A stretch of DNA of 64,000 nucleotides from Sapientia aquatica (GTDB taxonomy: Bacteria > Pseudomonadota > Gammaproteobacteria > Burkholderiales > Burkholderiaceae_D): NCBI RefSeq assembly GCF_004358105.1, contig NZ_SMYL01000002.1:310001-374000 (forward strand), written 5' to 3'. The first letter of the stretch is position 1, and every line of letters begins with the position of its first letter. Shown one piece after another: positions 16,762-25,000 of the stretch. Below the pieces are notes generated by a model that was given only the letters and a program-made list of their open reading frames with translations, did no database searches and had not been told where the DNA came from. Both the position numbers and the translations under genes were made by a program.

Positions 16762-17667
16762 ATGCCAGCACAACCACCTGCCATGCGCATCGGTCTCGCC
16801 GCCAATCGCGCCCACCAAGATGATGGACAATCGGGATTAGTAAAACTGTTAAGCGGTGCTGACGCCGCCATTACAACGCACATCAAGCCGCATTTAATTA
16901 TTGTTGGTCGCACCTTGGATGCCATCCGCAGCCACGGATTGCTTCCCGGGTATGAGGCGATTGAGCGCTTTCCTTATGGACGTGAAGGCGGCTTAATGAT
17001 GTTGGTGTCGCGGGTAGTTGATCCTGATCCGGCGCGGGCGCTCGATGCGGTGATTTATTTGATCGATCCAGTCGATCCTTCCTCGACTTTCCCTGAAGCG
17101 CTGGCCTTAAAGCGGCAATGCATCATCCACAGCAAGCCCTTTTTATGTACCCAAATTGGGGCGCGTGAATGGTTTGAATTGGAAGCGATTGATCGTGGCG
17201 CGCCGCCCGATGCGAGCTTGGACTATTTGTTCGATTTCAGCCAAGAGAGCATCGCGCTGGTTGCCCACGATGCACTCAAAACCAATATGTTGGAATTAGC
17301 CGAAAAACATTTCGCCGTATTAGATCAATTCAAAATGCGCTGCGCCACGGGCACTACCGGCGGCTTACTCAATAAGCTGGCGCAAAAAATCAAAGGCGAA
17401 CAAGCAGGGCGCAATTGGGTAACACCGTTTCGCAGCGGACCTTTAGGGGGTGACGCGCAAATCGCCGAGTTGATTTTAAATCGCCAATGCCGCCGAATTT
17501 TATTCCTAGAAGATCCGCACGTCGCGCGTCAGCATGAAGCCGATATTCAACTACTCGACCGTGCTGCTAGAACCGTGACTGACTACGCCATTTGCCGCAG
17601 CGATGTGGGTGGCGGCGATCGGTGGTTGGGGCTTATGGGGGCGCGGGCTAGGATGATCAACGCTTAA
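16762..17667 (+). CDS. Two-domain methylglyoxal-synthase-like protein
   Basis: 301 residues, about twice the usual MgsA length. The C-terminal half (about 163-285) matches methylglyoxal synthase: IALVAHD with H169, CATGTTGGLL, SGPLGGDAQIAELI, then EDPH with a following HEAD that keeps the histidine and aspartates of the active site. The N-terminal half (1-155) has the same fold signature in weaker form (PHLIIVGRTLDAI, GREGGLMML, VIYLIDPVDP) but lacks the catalytic set. MgsA turns dihydroxyacetone phosphate into methylglyoxal and phosphate. The duplicated, half-degenerate layout could make the first domain regulatory; that is inference. No strong ribosome site precedes ATG 16762; ATG 16783 is an alternative. 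Confidence 0.8.
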   Translation: MPAQPPAMRIGLAANRAHQDDGQSGLVKLLSGADAAITTHIKPHLIIVGRTLDAIRSHGLLPGYEAIERFPYGREGGLMMLVSRVVDPDPARALDAVIYLIDPVDPSSTFPEALALKRQCIIHSKPFLCTQIGAREWFELEAIDRGAPPDASLDYLFDFSQESIALVAHDALKTNMLELAEKHFAVLDQFKMRCATGTTGGLLNKLAQKIKGEQAGRNWVTPFRSGPLGGDAQIAELILNRQCRRILFLEDPHVARQHEADIQLLDRAARTVTDYAICRSDVGGGDRWLGLMGARARMINA

Positions 17668-17910
17668 TCTTGGTTGCCTTGCACCTGCGTGAGTAAAACG
17701 TGTTGCCTCACGAGCTAGTACTAGGTAAGCCCAGTATTGCCGCGATTTTATTAAACCTTGCGCTCAACCGCTGGATTGTGGATGGTGCCGAAAATAACAT
17801 ATACATGCACTGTGACGTCCGTGCGCATCAAAGACTACACTGAAACTGATTCACTATTTGAAGAAAAAAATCTAATCCAACTCTGTATATAACCGAAGGA
17901 CAGGGAAAAC

Positions 17911-18699
17911 ATGATGCGACTCGTGACAAAAATGTTAGCAGTCTGTTTGTTATTGGTATTACGTGTAAGTCATGCACAAGCGGTGGATCCGATTCGGGTT
18001 TGTGGCGATCCAAATCCTGTTGATTGGATGACGCCAGAACAGAGAAAAGATCACTACCAAACCTATCGGATTAGCGGCATTTCGATAGAAATCGTGAAAG
18101 CAACTTTTAAGGTGATGGGTCGCAGTGGCACCTTTATTGGTAGTCTCCCTTGGAATCGCTGTTTGAGCGAAGTTGAAAACGGGAATGTTGAATTCGCGAT
18201 GGGCGCTTATTTTAATGAGGCACGATCTGAGATTTTTGATTATTCAATCCATTACAACACGCTCACCCCGCAAATTTTCTATTTGAAATCGAAGCCGGTA
18301 ATTGCTGCTGATTTAAGCGAATTACGCCATTATCGTGGTTGCGGATTGATCGGGTCGAGTTATTCGCACTACGGTTTGAAGGAGGATGAACTCGATTTGG
18401 CGACTGGCTACGATTCTTTACTCAGGCGACTGCGTGCTGGGCGCTGCGACTACTTTTTGGAGGAGCTTGAAGTTATTTCCAATTTTAAAAAGATCGGGAA
18501 AAATATTTTAGCCGAGCCCGACATCGACCACATCAATGCTCCGTGGGCCAGCGCACCATCAAGATATCTAATTACGGGTAAGGGTAGAAATAGTAAATTA
18601 TTGGAACAAGTAAACCACGCTTTGGAAGCCGTCATCAAGTCAGGGACGGCGAAAAAAATCTGGGATGTGCAAATCCAAAATGTGCCTTACAAACCTTGA
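17911..18699 (+). CDS. Periplasmic SBP_bac_3-type protein, first of a tandem pair
   Basis: 262 residues, signal peptide about 1-25 (ending AQAV), good ribosome site (GAAGGACAGGG). It belongs to the family 3 solute-binding fold used for polar amino acids: SIEIVKATFKVMG, LPWNRCLSEVENG, FAMGAYFNEARSEIFDYS, and a C-terminal GTAKKIWD. No ABC permease is next to it; a paralogue follows. Single-copy proteins of this type sometimes serve as sensors rather than transporters. The ligand is unknown. Cysteines in the RVCGDP, NRCL, GCGL and GRCDYF positions could form disulfides. Confidence 0.8.
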   Translation: MMRLVTKMLAVCLLLVLRVSHAQAVDPIRVCGDPNPVDWMTPEQRKDHYQTYRISGISIEIVKATFKVMGRSGTFIGSLPWNRCLSEVENGNVEFAMGAYFNEARSEIFDYSIHYNTLTPQIFYLKSKPVIAADLSELRHYRGCGLIGSSYSHYGLKEDELDLATGYDSLLRRLRAGRCDYFLEELEVISNFKKIGKNILAEPDIDHINAPWASAPSRYLITGKGRNSKLLEQVNHALEAVIKSGTAKKIWDVQIQNVPYKP

Positions 18700-18830
18700 G
18701 CATGGAGTTAAGCGAATCTAACCGAGAACTTGGCTGGCGTAACTATTTTGTCGTTGATCCTCGCTTGCAAAACGCGCTCCATTTCCGGCGGTTGAACATA
18801 GTGCCAGTTAGTCTACGAAATGATGGAATC

Positions 18831-19613
18831 ATGAAATCGATGTGGTTTATTTTGGGGTGCGTAGTGGCGTTCAATTGTTTCTTTGTGCAATTCGCCCGCG
18901 CTGAGTCGCCCAAACCATTGACGATGTGCCTCGACCCCGGAGGGATGGATTCTGAAAATAGAAATGTGTCCACCAAGTCGATTTTTTCTGGGCCCCGAAT
19001 AGACATCGTTCTGGAGGTTTTTCGACAGGCTTCAATCGAGGTGAAATTGATCAATGACGGGCCATGGAAACGTTGTCTGCATGACGTTTCACTGGGTTAT
19101 GTCGACTTTGCCATGGGTGCTTATTTTGATGAAGAACGTGCCAAAGTGTTTGATTTTTCTGATCACTACAACACATTGACGCCGTCGGTATTTTTCTTGG
19201 CGTCCAAAAAATTAAACATCACTAAGGTGGAAGATTTAGAAAAATTGCACGGCTGTGGAATATCTGGTTATAGCTATTCGCACTACAAAATTCAACCCGA
19301 AAAGCTGGATTGGACGCCGGATTACGGCTCCGTGTACCGCAAGTTAATTTCTGGTCGTTGTGATTTCTTATTGGAAGAATTGGAGTCCGTCGTGGACGGC
19401 GAAAATACCAAGCAATTTCTTCACAATCCATTGATCCAGCATATTCCGGCTAATTGGGCTAGCGCACCATCGAGCTACATCATCACCCAAAAAAACGGCA
19501 AAAGCTCGGCTGCTCTTAAGGACTTTAATCGCTCTTTAAAAATAGTCATTAAAAGCGGCCGAGCGGCCAAACTTTGGAAAGAGGGAATGGGTGACTTGGT
19601 CTATATTCCCTAA
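18831..19613 (+). CDS. Periplasmic SBP_bac_3-type protein, second of a tandem pair
   Basis: 260 residues from ATG 18831, chosen because a clear signal peptide (KSMWFILGCVVAFNCFF, ending ARAES) begins there; the frame is open back to 18696 but that would place 45 residues ahead of the signal. It is a clear paralogue of the preceding gene: AMGAYFDEERAKVFDF and HYNTLTPSVFFL against AMGAYFNEARSEIFDY and HYNTLTPQIFYL, and a shared SYSHY. The conserved cysteines are also kept. It has no transporter partner here. Function unknown beyond ligand binding. Confidence 0.8.
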   Translation: MKSMWFILGCVVAFNCFFVQFARAESPKPLTMCLDPGGMDSENRNVSTKSIFSGPRIDIVLEVFRQASIEVKLINDGPWKRCLHDVSLGYVDFAMGAYFDEERAKVFDFSDHYNTLTPSVFFLASKKLNITKVEDLEKLHGCGISGYSYSHYKIQPEKLDWTPDYGSVYRKLISGRCDFLLEELESVVDGENTKQFLHNPLIQHIPANWASAPSSYIITQKNGKSSAALKDFNRSLKIVIKSGRAAKLWKEGMGDLVYIP

Positions 19614-19628
19614 ATGCAGCGCTAATTA

Positions 19629-20411
19629 TCAGCCTTGAATCTGTAGGGTCTTCACCGAACTGCTTTCCATTTTTTCACCCATTCCTGAACCGCTGCTTTT
19701 ATTCTCTTTGCGACTCGTCACCAAACGATCACCGACCAATGAATAGACTTCGGTTTCTTCGTTAGTGCTGGCAAAACTAATCACAATCATCGCGCTACCT
19801 GAGACATTGATGCGGCTGCGGCTGGCTAATGGAATCCCTTCCGGTGAAATCCAAATATCAAATGTGCCGTCGAATTTTTTAACATACTTGCGATCTTTTT
19901 CTGAAATTTTGTCTTGCGAATAATCGAAGCTCAAAACGCGGGCTGGTTTGCCGTTCCATTGTTCGGCGCGCTCTGCTTTTAGCGTGGCTTTTTCTAATTT
20001 GTGCAGAATATATGCCGCGGCGTTGGTCATGTGATTGATTTCTTTGGAACTCAATTCACCGGCAGCGGCGATGGTCGGAGTTTTAGTTTTTGGGTCGCGT
20101 TCTTGAGCGCGTTCTTCGGTCGATAATTTGGCCAGCAAGTCGTGATTGAATTGCAGTTGTAGGCCACGTGGGTTTTCTTCGATTTGGATGGCAGCGTTGC
20201 CGTTGATTTCTTCCAGTTCTTTACCTTCGCCGGTTTTGCTCCAGGTTTTGACATCGACGGTGGCTTTGATGGGCGTGGCGCTCTGGGCGCGCGTCAAGGC
20301 GGCTTTTAAATCGCTTAGACCATCTGCGAACGAGATGGCGGGAAAACAGGTTGCTAAGGACAGACTAAAAATACAAAATTGTTTTACATACGCGGGGCGG
20401 ATCACGTTCAT
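19629..20411 (-). CDS. Secreted protein of unknown function
   Basis: 260 residues, signal peptide about 1-29 (ending ISFADG), ribosome site AAGGA. The mature part is charged and shows regular beta-rich patches (TFDIWISPEGIPLASRSRINVSGS). I do not recognise a family; the pattern of a lipid-carrier-like or outer-membrane-lipoprotein-sorting fold (a LolA/RseB-like sheet) is possible but unproven. It lies downstream of the M1 aminopeptidase gene on the same strand, but a terminator at 20453-20483 separates them. Confidence 0.7.
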   Translation of the reverse strand: MNVIRPAYVKQFCIFSLSLATCFPAISFADGLSDLKAALTRAQSATPIKATVDVKTWSKTGEGKELEEINGNAAIQIEENPRGLQLQFNHDLLAKLSTEERAQERDPKTKTPTIAAAGELSSKEINHMTNAAAYILHKLEKATLKAERAEQWNGKPARVLSFDYSQDKISEKDRKYVKKFDGTFDIWISPEGIPLASRSRINVSGSAMIVISFASTNEETEVYSLVGDRLVTSRKENKSSGSGMGEKMESSSVKTLQIQG

Positions 20412-20452
20412 ATAGTTCCTTGATACGAAATGGTGGTGACAAAGAATAGTTA

Positions 20453-20483
20453 AAAAAATGGATGCCGTAAAGCATCCATTTTT
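20453..20483 (-). terminator. Terminator after the M1 aminopeptidase gene
   Basis: AAAATGGATGC pairs with GCATCCATTTT around a short loop; on the minus strand the A-run at 20453 becomes the terminal T-run. Confidence 0.85.
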
Positions 20484-20513
20484 CGTTCTGCAATGGCTAA
20501 ATAAGTCCTGCCA

Positions 20514-23219
20514 TTATTGTGCTGTGCTGACCTTTTTGGTCAGGTAAGCATCGGTTGCGGTGGTGAGTACATTTTTTTCAGCCAAATTGATTTGCGCCGC
20601 TTCCATGCCGCGTGCCACAAAGGGCGCTAATTCAGCCGGCGTATGCGCTTTGAGCCACGATTCAATTTGATCCAACGGCACCGAATTCCAGAAAATTTCT
20701 GGAATAAACTGCGGCAACATCGAGGTACCTTCCGGCTGCAACGGTGCCATCAAGACGTCAACATTGTTGGTAAAGGTACTCCACGATAAGGTTGGGTTAC
20801 TTTCACTTAAGGTCAGCGCTAAATTAATCCGCAATCCGGCTGCTTGCTTAGGAATATCCTGCGAGAACACAATTTCGGCTGCCTTAGCTGACAATGCTGG
20901 GTCTTTGACCAACATTAACGCGGGATAGTAAGTACGCATTTGGGTTTCGTTTTTGGCCGATTTGGCAATTGCGTGCAATTGCTCAAATTCTGCTGGTGTC
21001 GCGTTTAAACCAACAATATTGAGAATAAAACTTTGGCTATCGACCGGAATTGCTGTGCGATCAGCGACGAACTTAGTAAAGCGCACGCGCGCTTGGGCAA
21101 TCACATCGGCATCTCCCCAAGCGCCCAAGTTACGCAACACCGTGCGGCGTAAGCGTTGCACACCCGGTGTTTCGCCAGCCTTTGGATCCCAGCCTAATTG
21201 GTTGGCGAGGGGTTTGATAATCGAGCGTGCATAAGCGGTGAAAGCAGGGTAGCCAGCAGTGCCGCGTTCGGCGTGTTCGATTTCGCCTAAAGCTTGATTA
21301 ATGATTTGCCACGAGCGCAGATTTTGGTTGGAACCCATGGCCGAAGCGATGGCAAAGAAGCCGGATAAATCTTGTTTTCCCGCTTTGACTAAGGCCCATT
21401 GATCGTCCAATAACGCAATCCGATCACCGTCGCTGATGGTGGCGAAATGCTGGCTGTTGGCTTGTTGAATTGCGCTGTCATAGGCCACGCGATAGTAGCC
21501 TACGGTGTCGGCATTGAGACTTAAGGCGTCATCGCATTTGCCTGCTGCTTCGACTTGACCGTCTTTGGTCAGCAACACTGATTTGGTGTTGCTCGATGTT
21601 CCGACGCGAATTTGCAATGGAACGCTCCAATGCGGATTACTGGCGTCGTTACCTTTGGCTAAAAAACGTTGTTGGCTCAAGCTAATCGAGCGATTGCCGT
21701 TTGCGTCGCAACTGGATGCAACGGATACCAGCGGGAAGCCAGCTTGCGTGGTCCATGCACCGACGACTTTGCTGACATCTTTGCCGCTAGCTTGGCTCAA
21801 TGCCGCCCACAAATCGGCGCTAGTGGTGTTGGAGTACGCATGTTTTTTCATATAACTACGTATCCCTTCGCGGAATACATCGGGGCCGAGATAGGCTTCG
21901 ACCATACGTAACACGGCCTGCCCTTTGTTGTAGGTGATGCTTGGGTCGAAGGCGCTGGTGGCTTCTAACTCGTTGGTCACGTGCTGCAAAATAGGATGTG
22001 AATTGACGTTGGCATCGGTGTTCATCGCATCTTCTTTGCTGCCGTCTTGGTCTTGCCACCAATGCCAATCTGGGTGGCGGATATCCGTTTCTTTAGCCGC
22101 GCGCCATGAGGCGAAGCTTTCGTTCAACCACAATTCATCCCACCAGCCCATCGTCACTAAATCGCCAAACCATTGATGCGCCATTTCGTGCGCTTGGATG
22201 GAATAGACCATTTGGTGATTGCCCATGGTGCTCGATGAGGTCAGCAATAACGCTTGATCGTTATAAGTAATCGCGCCCCAGTTTTCCATCCCGCCTTGAA
22301 AGCCGCCCGGAACGGCGATGGAATCGAGTTTAGGTAAGGGGAATTTGACGCCAAAATAATCGTTGTAATCGGCCAAAATTTGTTTGGCGTTGACCAGCGC
22401 TTCAGCACCGTCTTGCTCTTGGCCTTTGGCGGCCACGATGTTTAATTTAGTGCCAACCGCTTCACCGCTGAGCACACCAAAATTACCGGCGGAGACATGC
22501 ACTAAGTAGGTTGGCATTTTAGGTGAGCGCACAAAACTAGTCGTTGCTAATTCTCCGTTCACGGCGCGTTTGGCGACTGGCATATTCGCCACGGCAACCC
22601 ATTTAGCAGGGGCAGTTAAATTCAATTGATACGTGGCGCGGAAAGCCGGTTCATCCCAGCAAGGGAACATGCGGCGTGCATCGGTCGCTTCAAATTTGCT
22701 CGACAACATGACTTCTTTACTGCCGCCTGTGCCGGAATATTCTTGCACAAACAAACCGTGCGGTTCAGTTTCTAAGACACCGTTAAAGCCAAAGCTTAGC
22801 GTGTGCTTACCAGTGCCTGCTTTGCTCGCTAGCGTGATGGTGGTCAGTTGATCTTTATCGCTTGAAACAACATTTTTAACTGGCTTGTTATCCAATAAAA
22901 CGTTACTCAGTTTTTGGTTCAATGAGTTCAGCTGAATCGTATCGGTCGCTTCGGTAAAGTGCAGCGTGATCGATTCGGTACCGGCTAATTGGTGTTTTTC
23001 GATGTCGGGAGTGAGCGAAATAATGTAATCGCTTGGGATCACATTTTTCGGCAAACGGCCTGGCGTTGTAGCAAATGAGTAGGGCGTTAAAGCGGTTGCC
23101 GCTGCATTAGTTTCGGCGGCCTGTACAGCGTGGATCGGTAAGGTCGCAGCAACGGCTGAGCAGAGCAATAAGCGGGTAAAGCTGCGCTGTGTTAGGGACA
23201 AATTTTGGATAGATAACAT
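20514..23219 (-). CDS. Secreted M1-family zinc aminopeptidase
   Basis: 901 residues from ATG 23219, which has AGGA 9 bp upstream and starts a signal peptide (LLLCSAVAATLPIHAVQA); an upstream start at 23276 would push the signal inward. The N-terminal saddle domain is followed by the catalytic domain: GGMENWGAI (a GGMEN variant of the GAMEN exopeptidase motif), then HEMAHQW with H344 and E345, and a second glutamate 18 residues later (LNESFASW). The C-terminal ERAP1-like helical domain fills the rest. It removes N-terminal amino acids from peptides, here outside the cytoplasm. A truncated paralogue lies at 10465-11154 and both carry the same upstream repeat motif. Confidence 0.93.
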   Translation of the reverse strand: MLSIQNLSLTQRSFTRLLLCSAVAATLPIHAVQAAETNAAATALTPYSFATTPGRLPKNVIPSDYIISLTPDIEKHQLAGTESITLHFTEATDTIQLNSLNQKLSNVLLDNKPVKNVVSSDKDQLTTITLASKAGTGKHTLSFGFNGVLETEPHGLFVQEYSGTGGSKEVMLSSKFEATDARRMFPCWDEPAFRATYQLNLTAPAKWVAVANMPVAKRAVNGELATTSFVRSPKMPTYLVHVSAGNFGVLSGEAVGTKLNIVAAKGQEQDGAEALVNAKQILADYNDYFGVKFPLPKLDSIAVPGGFQGGMENWGAITYNDQALLLTSSSTMGNHQMVYSIQAHEMAHQWFGDLVTMGWWDELWLNESFASWRAAKETDIRHPDWHWWQDQDGSKEDAMNTDANVNSHPILQHVTNELEATSAFDPSITYNKGQAVLRMVEAYLGPDVFREGIRSYMKKHAYSNTTSADLWAALSQASGKDVSKVVGAWTTQAGFPLVSVASSCDANGNRSISLSQQRFLAKGNDASNPHWSVPLQIRVGTSSNTKSVLLTKDGQVEAAGKCDDALSLNADTVGYYRVAYDSAIQQANSQHFATISDGDRIALLDDQWALVKAGKQDLSGFFAIASAMGSNQNLRSWQIINQALGEIEHAERGTAGYPAFTAYARSIIKPLANQLGWDPKAGETPGVQRLRRTVLRNLGAWGDADVIAQARVRFTKFVADRTAIPVDSQSFILNIVGLNATPAEFEQLHAIAKSAKNETQMRTYYPALMLVKDPALSAKAAEIVFSQDIPKQAAGLRINLALTLSESNPTLSWSTFTNNVDVLMAPLQPEGTSMLPQFIPEIFWNSVPLDQIESWLKAHTPAELAPFVARGMEAAQINLAEKNVLTTATDAYLTKKVSTAQ

Positions 23220-23329
23220 GAAATTTTTCCTAAAGTTGGAAACGTTTAAGTTCAAAGTATTCTCCGCTCCTCTCACTTCTAGAGCTGCGGACAGTGTAAT
23301 GATTCGGCATCAATTTGAATCTGAAATGC

Positions 23330-23357
23330 GATAAACGGCGTAAATTGAGGGATGAAC
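23330..23357 (-). promoter_or_regulatory. LytTR-type direct-repeat operator (copy 2)
   Basis: GATAAAC at 23330-23336 and GATGAAC at 23351-23357, 21 bp apart, 111-138 bp upstream of the M1 aminopeptidase start. The second half-site continues as CTGCAAA, identical to copy 1. Confidence 0.6.
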
Positions 23358-23490
23358 TGCAAAAAATGCTGAGTTATTTTTGAGACAAAAGCGCGGGTCA
23401 AATCCGTTAGCCAATGACCATCAATTTATTCCCTTCGTGCAATTTTTTTTACTTGGACTAAACTGGTAGAAAACATCGAGGCACTGCCGC

Positions 23491-24924
23491 ATGACGACAT
23501 CATCTTTACCTGAAACGACTGATTTGCCCCCGCTAATGAAAATCGCGGAAGGCATTACCTTATCCGAATTAATAGGCGCGCTCAGTTATGCGCTTGATAT
23601 TACCGAAGGCCAGCCCGCTGGGCATTGTGTGCGCTGTTGTTGGATTGGCATGCACGTCGGACGTGAGCTCGGTTTGCCCGAAGATCAGTTGTGGAATTTG
23701 TATTACACCTTGCTATTGAAAGACCTCGGATGCAGCAGTAACGCAGCGCGGATTTGCGAATTGTATTTGACCGACGATTTGCACTTTAAACATGATTTCA
23801 AGTTTGTCGGCGAAAGTCTGCCGCAAGTGTTGCGTTTTGTGTTTCAGCACACCGGCATCAAAGCCGGTTTAGCCGATCGCTTCCGTAGTGTCTTGACGAT
23901 TTTGCGGGACGGCCCACAGATTGCTCATGAACTGATCGCCACCCGCTGCCAACGTGGTGCTGACATTGCGCGCTTGCTGCGCTTTTCGGAAACGGTAGCC
24001 AGTGGCATTTATAGTTTGGACGAGCATTACAATGGACAAGGTAAGCCAGAAGGTTTGGCGGGTAATGACATTCCCTTGTTTTCGCGTATCGCCTTGATGT
24101 CGCAAGTGATCGACGTGTTTTATACCGCCAACGGTCAAGACGCTGCGCTGCAAGAAGTGCGTTCGCGCTCGGGACAATGGTTTGATCCTGAATTGGTGCA
24201 GGTATTTGAGCGCGTGGCACAAGATAAGCAGTTTTGGGCGGCGCTGAAATCAACGGATTTCGAAACCAAATTGCAAGCCTTGGAGCCAGCCAGTTATGAA
24301 GTCCCGGTGGATGACGATTATTTAGACGATATTGCCGCCGCCTTTGGTCAAGTGGTCGATTCCAAAAGTCCCTACACCAGCGGCCATAGTGCGCGCGTGG
24401 CGTTGTATACCGATTTGATTGCGGAAGAATTAGGTTTGTCGTTCGAGCGCCGCCGCTGGCTAAAGCGCGCTGCGTTATTACACGATGTTGGCAAGCTAGG
24501 CGTGAGCAATAGCGTGCTCGATAAAGCCGGTAAATTGGATATTGAGGAGTGGGACGCGGTCAAGCTGCACGCAACCTATACCGAAGTAATTTTGTCGCGG
24601 ATTGGTGCGTTTGCCGATTTGGCCAAGGTCGCTGGAGCGCATCACGAAAAGCTCGATGGAACCGGATACCCACGCGGCACCAGCGCCGATCAAATTCCGC
24701 TGGAAACGCGCATCATCACTACCGCGGATATTTTTGACGCCATCACCGCCACGCGCCCTTATCGCGGTGCCATTCCGATTCCGCGCACTTTAGAAATGAT
24801 GGCGGAAAATCTGGACACAGCGATAGATAAACACTGTTTTGCAGCGTTGAAATCGTCCTTAGTTAAACTCAATGAAATAAGCGCAGACGAAGCATTGAAG
24901 ACCGGCCAATTTGCTAATCCATAA
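23491..24924 (+). CDS. Tandem HD-GYP protein, c-di-GMP phosphodiesterase
   Basis: 477 residues. The C-terminal HD-GYP domain (about 285-465) is intact: H331-D332 in HDVGKLG, H384-H385-E386 in HHEKLDGTGYP. The N-terminal half (about 20-230) is a second, degenerate copy: the HD pair is replaced by KD (LLLKDLG) and the GYP region reads EHYNGQGKPEGL. The intact half should hydrolyse c-di-GMP; the first half may be regulatory. No membrane helix or receiver domain is present, so it is probably cytoplasmic. Other c-di-GMP genes in the window are at 12952 and 31406. Confidence 0.88.
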   Translation: MTTSSLPETTDLPPLMKIAEGITLSELIGALSYALDITEGQPAGHCVRCCWIGMHVGRELGLPEDQLWNLYYTLLLKDLGCSSNAARICELYLTDDLHFKHDFKFVGESLPQVLRFVFQHTGIKAGLADRFRSVLTILRDGPQIAHELIATRCQRGADIARLLRFSETVASGIYSLDEHYNGQGKPEGLAGNDIPLFSRIALMSQVIDVFYTANGQDAALQEVRSRSGQWFDPELVQVFERVAQDKQFWAALKSTDFETKLQALEPASYEVPVDDDYLDDIAAAFGQVVDSKSPYTSGHSARVALYTDLIAEELGLSFERRRWLKRAALLHDVGKLGVSNSVLDKAGKLDIEEWDAVKLHATYTEVILSRIGAFADLAKVAGAHHEKLDGTGYPRGTSADQIPLETRIITTADIFDAITATRPYRGAIPIPRTLEMMAENLDTAIDKHCFAALKSSLVKLNEISADEALKTGQFANP

Positions 24925-24942
24925 ATCGAAGTGATCGAATCA

Positions 24943-24983
24943 GAAACGACAAAGGCACGTTGATTCGTGCCTTTGTCGTTTTT
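24943..24983. terminator. Bidirectional terminator
   Basis: GAAACGACAAAGGCACG pairs with CGTGCCTTTGTCGTTTT around TTGATT. It lies between convergent genes ending at 24924 and 25001. Confidence 0.92.
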
Positions 24984-25000
24984 ACTGAATGCGCGCTAAG

